Positions 1-8,061 of a DNA stretch of 64,000 nucleotides are shown here, piece by piece; positions within the stretch are counted from its first letter, which is position 1, and each line of letters opens with the position of its first letter. The notes below the pieces were generated by a model. The model saw only the letters and a program-made list of their open reading frames with translations. It made no database searches and was not told where the DNA came from. The DNA lies in the NCBI GenBank assembly GCA_020062545.1, contig JAGUWD010000009.1, positions 1 through 64,000 of the forward strand, in the 5' to 3' direction. The translations under genes were made by a program, and so were the position numbers. The DNA is from Thermodesulfovibrionales bacterium. Lineage in GTDB: Bacteria; Nitrospirota; Thermodesulfovibrionia; Thermodesulfovibrionales; Dissulfurispiraceae.

Positions 1-158
1 GCCTCTTTCCTGCTTATCCTTTCTTTAATATTCTTACCTTCTTTTCCTTCTGTCTCAAATGCATCTATAAACTGGTTAATATGTCTATACCTATGTGGTT
101 GAAACTTGCAAATGCACTTGCAATGGCTTTCAGAGAGTGATATATTTTTATTGTTTAG
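1..158 (-). other. Open reverse frame at window edge, possible gene remnant
   Basis: One reverse frame stays open from an in-frame stop at 159-161 to the left window edge. It reads His-Cys-Lys-Cys-Ile-Cys followed by an Arg/His-rich stretch and a charged stretch. No ATG, GTG or TTG lies in this frame within the window, so it may be the decayed 5' part of a gene or chance. I do not recognise it. Positions 204-227 downstream hold a 9-bp hairpin (ATGGTAGCC / GGCTGCCAT, one G-U pair) with no T-tract. Confidence 0.2.
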
Positions 159-297
159 CTAAACAGGCAGAGAGTGGGGAACTTTAAGGCAAGGATACTT
201 AATATGGTAGCCAGAATGGGCTGCCATGCATGTAGTATCAAAAAAATGGTGTGGTAAGGAAGGTTATCAACACCGTTCTAAATGGTGGGGGGATACA

Positions 298-648
298 ATG
301 TTAATTACATGTCCAGAATGCACAAAACAAATCAGTGATAGTGTAAGTAATTGCCCCAATTGTGGCTACCAGCTTACGGCAGAGAGGGTGGCAACCATAA
401 AAAAAGTAGAAAAAGGCTTTGCCATCGTTTGTCTTGCTGTGCTTGTGGTCTTTTTAATTATTTTTCTTATAGATATTTTCTCATCAAAGTCTCCTAATAA
501 TAATTCAAGTGTCTCCGCAACCAGTTCTGAAAAATCGGTTTGGGAACAAAACCAAGACTTTGCCCGTGAGCTTGATAGGATGGAAAAAGCACGACAACTT
601 GACCGTATAGAAGAAGAACGCCGTGCCATAGATAAATACCGACAGTAA
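298..648 (+). CDS. Zinc-ribbon single-pass membrane protein
   Basis: Small protein of 116 residues. The start at 298 is preferred over the longer frame from 226 because a G-rich ribosome site (GGGGGGA) lies just upstream and the protein then opens directly with the zinc ribbon. Two CxxC knuckles (CPEC and CPNC) near residues 5-25 form a zinc-ribbon of the kind common at the N-terminus of small bacterial membrane proteins. A strongly hydrophobic segment follows (about residues 41-63), then a low-complexity Ser/Asn linker and a charged helical tail rich in Glu and Arg. It precedes a lipoprotein gene in the same direction, so the two may work together at the envelope. Function unknown. Confidence 0.6.
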   Translation: MLITCPECTKQISDSVSNCPNCGYQLTAERVATIKKVEKGFAIVCLAVLVVFLIIFLIDIFSSKSPNNNSSVSATSSEKSVWEQNQDFARELDRMEKARQLDRIEEERRAIDKYRQ

Positions 649-669
649 TTGCAGGATCAAGGAGGAGGT

Positions 670-1347
670 ATGGTGAAAAGGAGGATATGGAAAGTATGTT
701 TATTGTTTATATATATATCTTTACTATATGGTTGCTTAAACGCATATGGTAGAGCGGTTCAAGGTAGTCGATGGACAGAGTATCGTCAACAAAATTACAA
801 CAATCTCGTCAATAGTAGGGAGTTGGTGAATGAGCAGGCAAACTTGATTGAAAACAACACAACCGATTTTGATAAACTATTGCTTAATATAACCAAAGCC
901 ACTGCTATCAGGGCCGACCAAGAAAGTCAGTGCAGTTGGGCATATCCTTCCACTTCAACTTATATTGACTGTTTAACCAATTATCGTTTAATAGGAGAAC
1001 AATCGGCACAATTGGAGGTAATGACAGCAAAGTATTTTGCACAGAAGGGCAGGATAGACAAGGCAAAAGAATTATATCGCAATATTATCACTACCTATGT
1101 AGGCGATTCTTATAGGTCATATGTTAGGCAGGCGGAATTTGGTTTGAATGATTTAAAGGAAATAGAAGCCAAAGCCGAGAAAGAAAAGCTGGAAAAAGAA
1201 AAGGCAGAATTACAGCGTCAATTAGAGCAAGAAAAACTTGCCAAAGAAAAAGCCGAGCAGGAACGGATAGAAAAAGAGAAGGCCGAGCAGGCAGAGCAGG
1301 AACGCCTTGCGAAACAGAAAACCAAGAAGTCAGTAAAGAAGAAATAA
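670..1347 (+). CDS. Lipoprotein with charged coiled-coil tail
   Basis: The ATG at 670 follows an AAGGAGGAGG ribosome site; a TTG at 649 is in frame but less likely. The N-terminus has a Lys/Arg-rich start, a hydrophobic stretch and a lipobox ending in Leu-Tyr-Gly-Cys, so it is probably exported and lipid-anchored. The middle is helical and resembles a single TPR-like unit (AxxYFAxxGxxDKAKELYRxII). The last 65 residues or so are almost only Lys, Glu, Gln and Ala, a long coiled coil like that of TolA-type or KfrA-like proteins. It sits 21 nt after the zinc-ribbon gene. No specific function is assigned. Confidence 0.6.
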   Translation: MVKRRIWKVCLLFIYISLLYGCLNAYGRAVQGSRWTEYRQQNYNNLVNSRELVNEQANLIENNTTDFDKLLLNITKATAIRADQESQCSWAYPSTSTYIDCLTNYRLIGEQSAQLEVMTAKYFAQKGRIDKAKELYRNIITTYVGDSYRSYVRQAEFGLNDLKEIEAKAEKEKLEKEKAELQRQLEQEKLAKEKAEQERIEKEKAEQAEQERLAKQKTKKSVKKK

Positions 1348-1381
1348 AATAATCTTATAGATACATAAATTTCATTTTTTT

Positions 1382-1412
1382 CTTGACATCAAACTGTTAA
1401 TTACACTTTAAT
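1382..1412 (+). promoter_or_regulatory. Promoter repeat copy 1
   Basis: First of two 31-nt direct repeats (copy 2 at 1559-1589) that match at 29 of 31 positions. It contains a consensus -35 TTGACA (1383-1388) and, 18 nt later, TTTAAT as -10 (1407-1412). Conservation extends over the spacer (AAACTGTTAA), so a shared regulator may bind there. It drives the putative small RNA at about 1419-1506. Confidence 0.6.
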
Positions 1413-1418
1413 CGGGGT

Positions 1419-1506
1419 ATGGACATATCCCCTGTACTTGAATTGAATATAAATATCCCATCTGTCGGGCTTCAATCTAAGGCTATCCTATTGGGTAGCC
1501 TTTTTT
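1419..1506 (+). ncRNA. Candidate small RNA 1 of mobile element
   Basis: About 88 nt between promoter copy 1 and a strong intrinsic terminator, with no convincing ORF. A hairpin begins right at the predicted 5' end (GGGG at 1414-1417 pairs with CCCC at 1429-1432). The terminator is at 1481-1506. The promoter-hairpin-terminator arrangement is seen directly; that it is a functional RNA is inference. A leader or attenuator is the alternative. Confidence 0.45.
1481..1506 (+). terminator. Intrinsic terminator of small RNA 1
   Basis: An 8-bp stem GGCTATCC / GGGTAGCC (one G-U pair) with a TATT loop is followed directly by six T. It ends the transcript from promoter copy 1 before promoter copy 2 begins. 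Confidence 0.75.
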
Positions 1507-1558
1507 ATTTGCCTCCAACGCAAGGGCATAATATCATTGGAGATTCCAAAGTAAAAAA

Positions 1559-1589
1559 CTTGACATTAAACTGTTAATAACACTTTAAT
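1559..1589 (+). promoter_or_regulatory. Promoter repeat copy 2
   Basis: Second copy of the 31-nt repeat. -35 is TTGACA (1560-1565) and -10 is TTTAAT (1584-1589), spaced 18 nt. The predicted transcription start (about 1596) falls on the first base of the closing stem of the structured region 1596-1659. Confidence 0.6.
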
Positions 1590-1595
1590 GAAGAT

Positions 1596-1662
1596 AGAGC
1601 CTCTTACCTCTTCAGGCCAGAAGCGGGGACAGGCGGCAACTCTCTACCGCCGAGGCTCTTTT
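1596..1662 (+). ncRNA. Candidate small structured RNA 2 or leader attenuator
   Basis: AGAGCCTC (1596-1603) pairs perfectly with GAGGCTCT (1652-1659), closing a domain of about 64 nt. Inside it GGCGG (1632-1636) pairs with CCGCC (1647-1651), and TTTT follows. The 5' arm begins at the predicted transcription start, as in compact small RNAs. Since the Cys-rich gene begins at 1679, it may instead be that gene's attenuator. Confidence 0.45.
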
Positions 1663-1678
1663 CAAGATTAGAGAGAAT

Positions 1679-3220
1679 ATGCCGTTGAGGAGAGAGCGGT
1701 TGAAACGAATCTTAGAGAGTAAACTTGACAGCCTTAAGACTTCTTGGCTTGAAGATTTTCGTCTGCCTTCCACATCTATCATAAATGATATTGGTGAAGA
1801 TACATTCTTTAAAGCTCAACAATTCTGTAAAGATAACTTTGATGATTACTATGTGAAAATAAGAAGCCTATTACATCCTCTGCCCACCGGTCAAAGATTC
1901 ATGGATGAAGAATGGTATCGTGATAGGTATATCAATGGACTAACTGGATGGATTGTAGCTTACAAAGCAATAGAATCGGTATCAGACGAGTTATTGCTAA
2001 GTGTTAAAGAGAATGAATTAAGGATAATGCTTTTACACTCTGAATATGCTCTTGAAAGGTCTGGTATATCTGTAGCGACAGAAGATAAAGACAAACCCTT
2101 TGCTTGCGATAGCTTTATAGATTCAGAGTTAAACATTGAAACATTCAAAAAGGCATTCATGCAGAGATATTCTATTACCTATTCAGGGCTGAATAGCCAA
2201 TCCCTTGAGAATTTCTTAAAAAAGCGGTATGCACAGCATGAAAAACTTGAACACAGAGCAACAACCAGCGGAGACAAAGGACATACTGGCAATGCTGACA
2301 ATGGATTTAGGAAACGCTTGATAATTGGACTTGTCAGCGTTGCAAAAACACAATTCAGGTCAGATGCGTGGAAGGATAATTTTGAATGCACGCAATATTG
2401 TAAATTTAAAGGAACAAGGGATTGTCTTCTTGTAGGGTGGAAGATAAACTCAAAGCTGGAGTGCAAATACAACAATGAGGCTCTTAAATTTCTGACTGGT
2501 TGCTATAAAAATAATGACTGCAAAAACAAGGTCAATAACAGTTGCGATAGATGTGATTACAACTATTCACATATAGACAATCTGAAGGCATGGCAGCAAG
2601 AAATATGCACAGACGGGTTTATCCCTGAAATTGCATATTTACTGGCAAAGATTGGTATATTGCAAGTCAGCAAGTGCAATATTATCAAAAAGACTTGCAT
2701 CAAGACAGACTGTATAACTACACACGGTCAACAATGTAGGGATGAATTTAATGGAATCATACAACAAATTAAAATAGACAAATCAAGAGTTCATGGGCTT
2801 AATCCGCTCTATACGAGTATACGTAACAATAAAATTGAGCCACTATGCAGCCATGAGGAAAAGGCTGATTGTCACACATGCATTAAGCAATTATCCAGCC
2901 TCAAATCTATTCCTACAAACAATGAGATTATGGGCTACATAAAAGCATTGGATGATATAATCCCGTCCTATGATAGGATAAAAAATCCTTGCCCTTCTGC
3001 AACAAAAAGCGTCTATGAAATATCATCCGAATTTCAAAGACGCTGGATCAAGGACTGGGACAAAGGAATGAAACTTAAATATGCAAAGCTATATAGCAAG
3101 AGCAAAACAAAGAAAGAAAAAAGTGCACTGATTGATGAGGTCATCAAACAAACAGGCGGTAAAAGAAATACAATCATTCAAGACATTAAGCGAACCATAT
3201 CAAAACTTAAAGCCATTTAA
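1679..3220 (+). CDS. Unrecognised Cys-rich protein of the mobile element
   Basis: Protein of 513 residues that I cannot assign to a family. The N-terminal 200 residues are helical and Cys-poor. The middle (about residues 240-400) has many cysteines in clusters, such as CTQYC, CDRC, CIKTDC and CSHEEKADCHTC, consistent with several zinc or iron-sulfur sites. The C-terminus ends in a Lys-rich, HTH-like helix pair. No signal peptide or membrane segment. It is transcribed from promoter copy 2 through a structured leader, which suggests regulated expression. Cargo function such as host defence or element control is possible but unproven. Confidence 0.6.
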   Translation: MPLRRERLKRILESKLDSLKTSWLEDFRLPSTSIINDIGEDTFFKAQQFCKDNFDDYYVKIRSLLHPLPTGQRFMDEEWYRDRYINGLTGWIVAYKAIESVSDELLLSVKENELRIMLLHSEYALERSGISVATEDKDKPFACDSFIDSELNIETFKKAFMQRYSITYSGLNSQSLENFLKKRYAQHEKLEHRATTSGDKGHTGNADNGFRKRLIIGLVSVAKTQFRSDAWKDNFECTQYCKFKGTRDCLLVGWKINSKLECKYNNEALKFLTGCYKNNDCKNKVNNSCDRCDYNYSHIDNLKAWQQEICTDGFIPEIAYLLAKIGILQVSKCNIIKKTCIKTDCITTHGQQCRDEFNGIIQQIKIDKSRVHGLNPLYTSIRNNKIEPLCSHEEKADCHTCIKQLSSLKSIPTNNEIMGYIKALDDIIPSYDRIKNPCPSATKSVYEISSEFQRRWIKDWDKGMKLKYAKLYSKSKTKKEKSALIDEVIKQTGGKRNTIIQDIKRTISKLKAI

Positions 3221-3479
3221 AATCAAGTATTATCAATAAGTTAATGCAATTTAGTGCTTTTTAGTTTTCCCTTCAATGACAACTTTTTAATTTTTTCTTT
3301 TCTCTAAATCCAGCAAATCAAATATTAGCAAGGCTTTACAACATATTAAATCCGCAAAAATAATCAAAAAAAACGAATAGAAAATTGAGTTTTCAAGGAT
3401 TCATGCGGGTTTGCGGGGGTGTGTTTTGAAGTTTTGGTATTCTAAAAATATAAACAGACACTTTCTAACAGGAGGAAAA
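3221..3479 (+). promoter_or_regulatory. AT-rich gap with promoter for replication operon
   Basis: This 259-nt gap is very AT-rich with no ORF of note. At 3426-3454 it holds TTGAAG, a 17-nt spacer and TATAAA, placing transcription start near 3461, just before the GGAGG (3471-3475) of the HTH gene at 3480. Confidence 0.5.
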
Positions 3480-3665
3480 ATGAGGGTAGGCAACATATGG
3501 CTGACAACAGGTCAGGCGGCGAAGATGCTGGGCTGCTGCTATAACACAGTCAAGCAGATGTGCAAAAATGGCGAACTTACAGGCTGGAAGCACCCGGTCA
3601 CGGGGACATGGGCAGTTAGTCTTGACAGTATTTCAAGATTACAAAAAAGGAGAAAGAAAAGTTAA
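3480..3665 (+). CDS. Small HTH DNA-binding protein, excisionase-like
   Basis: 61-residue protein. The ATG at 3480 lies 4 nt after GGAGG, so the longer frame from 3411 is rejected. The sequence IWLTTGQAAKMLGC-NTVKQMCKNGEL is a MerR/excisionase-type winged HTH (helix_turn_helix domain 17 family), followed by a basic tail. Such proteins act as recombination directionality factors or small regulators in integrated elements. Its stop codon overlaps the ATG of the replication gene by one base (TAATG), suggesting translational coupling. Confidence 0.7.
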   Translation: MRVGNIWLTTGQAAKMLGCCYNTVKQMCKNGELTGWKHPVTGTWAVSLDSISRLQKRRKKS

Positions 3666-4438
3666 TGGCGACTCCGCAGCTGAAAAATGGCTATACACGA
3701 ATATCAAATGAACTGCTTGAAGCATTTGTAAGGGCTGAACTGTCAGGGCAGGAATTCAGGTGTGTGCTGTGCGTCATGAGATTGACTTACGGCTGGGGCA
3801 GAAAATCAGAGAAAATTTCCTTGATACAGATCGGAAAAGCGACCGGTATCTCAAAAAGCAGGGTATCAGAACTGTTGAGTTCGCTAATTCAAAAAAAGAT
3901 ACTAACCGTTCGAGAAAAGTCGAACGGTAAAACACGGGAATTGGCTATTAATAAGGATTACAGCCAATGGAAAACCGTTCGGAAAAACCTGAACCGTTCA
4001 GGAAAAGTCGAACCTACCGTTCAGGAAAAGTCGAACCCTTATTGCCCTGAAAGCCTTGACTGTCAAGGATTTGCAGAGAGCGAAAGAAATATATTAAAGA
4101 AATATATTAAAGAAAATAATAATAATACTAAGGCCGATAAGGCAAATTTCGACTTAGTAGTAGCTGATAACGAATTCATATCAAAACTTCAATCAATCTT
4201 TCCTTCAGTAGATATTCAAACGGAAATTCAGAACATGCGGTCATGGCTGTTAGTTAATCCACCCAGAAAAGATTATTACAGATTCATACAACGTTGGATT
4301 GTAAACGCTAAAACAAAGAACTCACAGCCTTATCAGAATAATGATCATTTTGAGAAAATTTTAAAAGAAGTAAGAGGTAACAAATTCGTGGGTCTTAATG
4401 ATAAAGACTACACGCAGGGGCTGGAGGGATTTAGGTAG
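3665..4438 (+). CDS. Phage O-like replication protein
   Basis: 257 residues. The N-terminal 100 residues match the phage replication protein O N-terminal domain (Pfam Phage_rep_O): NGYTRISNELLEAFVRAELSGQEFR, then a Tyr-Gly-Trp-Gly turn and a winged HTH (IGKATGISKSRVSELLSSLI). This domain binds origin repeats in lambda-type phages. The nucleotide sequence inside the gene has a run of similar words (ccgttcgaaaag type, 3907-4036), possibly origin iterons within the gene as in lambda O; this is inference. The C-terminus is not typical and may recruit a helicase. Coupled to the HTH gene upstream. Confidence 0.65.
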   Translation: MATPQLKNGYTRISNELLEAFVRAELSGQEFRCVLCVMRLTYGWGRKSEKISLIQIGKATGISKSRVSELLSSLIQKKILTVREKSNGKTRELAINKDYSQWKTVRKNLNRSGKVEPTVQEKSNPYCPESLDCQGFAESERNILKKYIKENNNNTKADKANFDLVVADNEFISKLQSIFPSVDIQTEIQNMRSWLLVNPPRKDYYRFIQRWIVNAKTKNSQPYQNNDHFEKILKEVRGNKFVGLNDKDYTQGLEGFR

Positions 4439-4440
4439 AA

Positions 4441-5292
4441 ATGCTGTTAAACAATATAAAACAACATATTCACGAAATAACCTCCGAAGTTCTGGACATC
4501 CTTACAGCCCTGAAAAATGGCAGGGAATTGCAACCTTCCGCTATAGAAGAGGGCATCACTACTATCCTTAAAAAGCAGTCTATGATTGACAGGCAAATTA
4601 ATGCTGATGCGCAAAATAGACTTCAAAAATTCAGCATCAGGCGTTCTTTGCAAAGATTGAAACCAATTTGTGATGCCTTTGTTCAGCATAAAATACAAAC
4701 CAGTAAGCGGCCAGATAAGATTGTCATTCTCCGCCAAGCCTTGATTGGATTAGGGTTGCAGGCAGGCATGAAGGCTACAGACTTGGCCGAGGTATTCGAG
4801 ATAGACGGTGGCTATCTATCAAGACAAAAGACTGAATTTGAGCAGTTTGTTGAGAGTGCTGACGCTACAATGCCTGCATTATTTGTAGAAATCAATGAAG
4901 ACATTGCGGAACGCAAAAAAGACATAACATCTGTGATGGAGATAATACAGAACGAAGAAAACAAAGTTACGGATGCTGTTAAATTCATCAATGAACAGGT
5001 AAGCATAGAAGACGATAAAGGCAACGAAAAAAACAAAGACGAACTCAAAGCTGAAATTTCTCAGCTTCTACAGCCTACAATTTCAATTTCTGAAAGTCCA
5101 GCGGATCAATTATCCGGCATCAACAATGACAACAGCAAAGCATTAACAAGAAAATTAATGCGTGATGCAAAACAAGCGGCGCCCGATTTTCTTAAAAAGT
5201 TGCCAGATGCAAGTGTTGCTGAACTAAAGCACATGGGATTTTTCCATGAAAATAGCATCAAACAAAATTCTAAAACAGGAGGAAAAATATGA
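4441..5292 (+). CDS. Element protein of unknown function with HTH
   Basis: 283 residues beginning 2 nt after the replication gene. Residues about 95-135 form a likely HTH (LRQALIGLGLQAGMKATDLA-GYLSRQKTEF). The remainder is acidic and helical, with a Lys/Glu-rich region near residues 190-215. No enzyme motif seen. Its stop overlaps the next gene's ATG (ATGA). The context with replication and integration genes suggests partition, regulation or copy control, but there is no direct evidence. Confidence 0.55.
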   Translation: MLLNNIKQHIHEITSEVLDILTALKNGRELQPSAIEEGITTILKKQSMIDRQINADAQNRLQKFSIRRSLQRLKPICDAFVQHKIQTSKRPDKIVILRQALIGLGLQAGMKATDLAEVFEIDGGYLSRQKTEFEQFVESADATMPALFVEINEDIAERKKDITSVMEIIQNEENKVTDAVKFINEQVSIEDDKGNEKNKDELKAEISQLLQPTISISESPADQLSGINNDNSKALTRKLMRDAKQAAPDFLKKLPDASVAELKHMGFFHENSIKQNSKTGGKI

Positions 5293-5735
5293 AAAAACTT
5301 TATGGAGTAAAAACAGTTGTAGATAAATTCCCACGGGGGAATGGATATTACAACAATGTTTCTATCGCTTGGTTTGCAATCGAAAGGGAAAAGCCAGCTG
5401 TTCCCTATAAAAGGGGGATTGAAAACTATAAGCCGGGCAATTTATATGCTAAAGATGCTTTAAAAGAGCTATTCACCTTTAAAGAAGTTCTTCAACTGAT
5501 ACAGTATATCTCTAACTTCCCTTTTAAAAAAATTGAGATAAAAGAAATAGCATTACCACTTCCGCACAATTGTGCTGGTTATGGCAGTTTTGCTGTTGGT
5601 GGGGAGGATGATTTTTATTGCTTATCAGAGACAGAGGGTTACCCCTTGCCGTTTAAAGTGTGGGGCTATGTCAATTTTCAAGATGCGGAATACACGCCAA
5701 ATAAGAAATTAGAAAGAAACCAACTGGAGATATAA
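5289..5735 (+). CDS. Hypothetical element protein
   Basis: 148 residues. ATG at 5289 follows GGAGG closely and overlaps the upstream stop. It is soluble, with aromatic-rich segments and no recognised motif. I do not recognise it. It lies in the same tight operon as the replication and HTH genes. Confidence 0.5.
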   Translation: MKKLYGVKTVVDKFPRGNGYYNNVSIAWFAIEREKPAVPYKRGIENYKPGNLYAKDALKELFTFKEVLQLIQYISNFPFKKIEIKEIALPLPHNCAGYGSFAVGGEDDFYCLSETEGYPLPFKVWGYVNFQDAEYTPNKKLERNQLEI

Positions 5736-5738
5736 GCA

Positions 5739-6041
5739 CTGGAAAAACTTCTGGGCATAAATGAGCTTTCTGAAATGCTTGGCGTTGAGCAATCCACCAT
5801 CTACGCATGGACTCACAGGAAGACGATTCCGTTTATTAAACTCGGCAAGCTCGTAAGATTCCGCCTGTCCGATGTGGAAAGCTGGTTGCAGTCACAAATG
5901 GTTAATCCTGTTGAGAAACAGAAACCACAGCCAGCACCAATGCCGTATCTTAAAAGAAAATCCAAGTCAGTATCGGGTGATTTTATAGATAGACTTGTCA
6001 ACAACGTAAAAAAGGAAGTCCTTAATGACAACAAAGCTTGA
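5739..6041 (+). CDS. Excisionase-type HTH protein with probable CTG start
   Basis: The first ATG in this frame (5775) would cut off the start of the HTH. Extending upstream to CTG at 5739 restores the usual beginning of this family, LEKLLGINELSEMLGVEQ, and places GGAGA (5726-5730) 8 nt upstream. The domain (ELSEMLGVEQSTIYAWTHRK then IKLGKLVRFRLSDVESWL) is the classic AlpA/excisionase HTH_17 fold. It is followed by a Pro-rich linker and a basic tail. As the gene before the integrase, it probably acts as excisionase or regulator. The start codon choice is inference. Confidence 0.6.
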   Translation: MEKLLGINELSEMLGVEQSTIYAWTHRKTIPFIKLGKLVRFRLSDVESWLQSQMVNPVEKQKPQPAPMPYLKRKSKSVSGDFIDRLVNNVKKEVLNDNKA

Positions 6042-6110
6042 AAATTTGTATAATGCAGCCGGTATTTTCAAGCCTTGTGGAGTCCCAAGAAAGGAGGGAG
6101 GATAGAAAAA

Positions 6111-7229
6111 ATGGGACAAAGCAAGAGAGACGGGCTTTTCAAGAGGAAGGATTCACATTACTGGTGGATGAGCTTTACGGCCAATGGTAAGCATTACCAG
6201 CAGTCAACGGGAACGGCAGACAGAAAACTTGCCGAGAAAATCAGGGCAAAGGTTATAACTCAGATCACGGAAGGTAAATGGTTTGAGATTAACGAGGCTA
6301 AGAACAGAACGTTTGAGGACATGACAGATAAATTCCTAAATGAACATTGCAAGCTGAACAGAACTCCCAGCACCTATAAAAGATACAAGGATGCTGTAAG
6401 ATTGTTAGAGCCTTATTTATCAGGATTGACACTTGATAAGATTACTTCGAGCCTCATTAACCACATTAAGAATGACCTTCTGCAAAAAGGATATAAACCG
6501 GCTACAGTGTTTTTAACTATCAGGATGCTGTCTAAAATGTTCAACCTTGCAATTAAGGAATGGGAATGGTGTAATCTCAATCCTGTTTCTAAAGTTACCC
6601 TCGGTAAACCTAATAACGAAGTGGACAGATGGCTAACTTACGATGAAGAACAAAAACTTTTAAGTGTTATGTCCGGTTGGGTAAGGGAAATCTGCCTGTT
6701 TGCCTTAAATACAGGCATGAGGCAGAACGAAATCCTATCCCTGAAAATTCAGGATGTAAATCTGTTTAGCAGAACTGTTAAAGTTGCCAAAGAAAACTCA
6801 AAGACCAAAGAGGCAAGGATTATCCCCTTCAACAGTGTTGCCCTTGAGATACTTAAGAAACGACTGTCCACGCCTGCTATATCAGGCTATGTATTCTATG
6901 AAAAGACAGGACGGAAAATTGACCAGTTCAGCTTTGCCAATCTCTTTAAGCACTATGTCAAAAAATCAGGGATAACACATTGCCGTTTCCATGATCTCCG
7001 ACATACCTTTGCAACAAGACTTATCCAATCGGGTGTAGACATTTACAAGGTGAGTAAACTACTGGGTCATTCTGACATATCCACAACCCAAAGATATGCT
7101 CACCATTACCCTGAAAGTCTAAGAAATTCGGTTGAGATTTTAGACACCTTCTATACCGAAAATCAAACTGGGGAAAAGGGTGAATATTACGATTTTATGA
7201 CAGTAGCAGGTGGTAAGACACAAAACTAA
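6111..7229 (+). CDS. Tyrosine recombinase / phage integrase
   Basis: 372 residues from the ATG at 6111, chosen because the AGGAGGGAGGA ribosome site at 6092-6102 precedes it. N-terminal SAM-like core-binding domain (about residues 55-165, TFEDMTDKFLNEH onward), then the catalytic domain with the expected Arg (NTGMRQNEIL), the His-x-x-Arg box (HDLRHTFATRL), a second His (LLGHSD) and the nucleophile Tyr (TQRYAHH). All catalytic residues are present, so the enzyme should be active. A TATAAT lies at 6049-6054 but no good -35 accompanies it. The gene points at the chromosome; no tRNA or direct repeat marking an att site was found in the window. Confidence 0.92.
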   Translation: MGQSKRDGLFKRKDSHYWWMSFTANGKHYQQSTGTADRKLAEKIRAKVITQITEGKWFEINEAKNRTFEDMTDKFLNEHCKLNRTPSTYKRYKDAVRLLEPYLSGLTLDKITSSLINHIKNDLLQKGYKPATVFLTIRMLSKMFNLAIKEWEWCNLNPVSKVTLGKPNNEVDRWLTYDEEQKLLSVMSGWVREICLFALNTGMRQNEILSLKIQDVNLFSRTVKVAKENSKTKEARIIPFNSVALEILKKRLSTPAISGYVFYEKTGRKIDQFSFANLFKHYVKKSGITHCRFHDLRHTFATRLIQSGVDIYKVSKLLGHSDISTTQRYAHHYPESLRNSVEILDTFYTENQTGEKGEYYDFMTVAGGKTQN

Positions 7230-7258
7230 TTGATTTTTAAGGTGAAAATAGGGGTTTT

Positions 7259-7630
7259 TTAAAGAACTCCTAACTCTTTCTTAAGCCATTCCTCCACTTT
7301 TTTGTTAATCGGATACATGCCAAAGTATGCCTTATTTTTGTTTTCTTCAACGGCCTCGATTAAAAGCTCCTGTGGAATTTCGTCTATCTGTGCTAGCGTC
7401 TCGGCATAATTTCCTGCAGTATGCCGCATCAGGAAAAGGATTGGGTTTTTATCCATCGTATCTATATAAAAAACATAACCCTTTATTGGCTCCCTTGTTT
7501 TTATTCCCTCATCTGTTATAGAAAACCTCGGCTCCATTAAATCCTTTGGTTCAATGTCCCACCTTATATGCTCTATAACAAAGGGCTCTTTTTTTATATC
7601 ATTTAATGATAAAATCTTACTGAATATCAT
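7259..7630 (-). CDS. Conserved hypothetical protein
   Basis: 123 residues, soluble, acidic. A strong AGGAGGT ribosome site precedes the ATG at 7630. No motif recognised. It directly follows the next gene (7656-8009) in the same direction and the two probably form a small operon. It is the first chromosomal gene beyond the integrase. Confidence 0.55.
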   Translation of the reverse strand: MIFSKILSLNDIKKEPFVIEHIRWDIEPKDLMEPRFSITDEGIKTREPIKGYVFYIDTMDKNPILFLMRHTAGNYAETLAQIDEIPQELLIEAVEENKNKAYFGMYPINKKVEEWLKKELGVL

Positions 7631-7655
7631 GATTTAAACACCTCCTAACGATGAC

Positions 7656-8009
7656 TTATGCATTGCCTATGGGGCTGCCCGGGTTGCTCTTCCTGTAAAT
7701 ATCTGCTGCTGTTATGCCAACATCTTCGAGCATTTCCATGTTCGCAATATCTATTGCCTTTAACGGAACTTTCAATGCATCTGCAACTTGCCTCAATGCC
7801 ATCCCCTTTGCGTAATGCATCTCGGCAATCATCACCTTGAGTGCATCGTCCACAATATACCTCTTTAATTCTTCATCTCCGACATCAACAACGCTGCATG
7901 CCTCATTAAAGTTAAGACCATTTTTCAGCCCTTCCCTTATCCTAGCCATAGCCTTCTCGTAAATCTCGCTCTCTTCAGTTGTGTATTCCTTATATTTAAT
8001 GTCTGACAT
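7656..8009 (-). CDS. Hypothetical protein with HTH-like region
   Basis: 117 residues. The helical middle (KGMALRQVADALKVPLKAIDIANMEM) looks like a two-helix regulatory or degenerate HTH segment. No enzyme motif. Paired with the hypothetical gene downstream (25-nt gap). Function unknown. Confidence 0.55.
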   Translation of the reverse strand: MSDIKYKEYTTEESEIYEKAMARIREGLKNGLNFNEACSVVDVGDEELKRYIVDDALKVMIAEMHYAKGMALRQVADALKVPLKAIDIANMEMLEDVGITAADIYRKSNPGSPIGNA

Positions 8010-8061
8010 GTGAACTCCTTTTGCTTTTTAATTTATTAAATTTAACACATCTGAAGAGATT

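Noticed and set aside
7230-7260. Attachment site next to the integrase
   Set aside because: No direct repeat to the left part of the window and no tRNA gene could be found.
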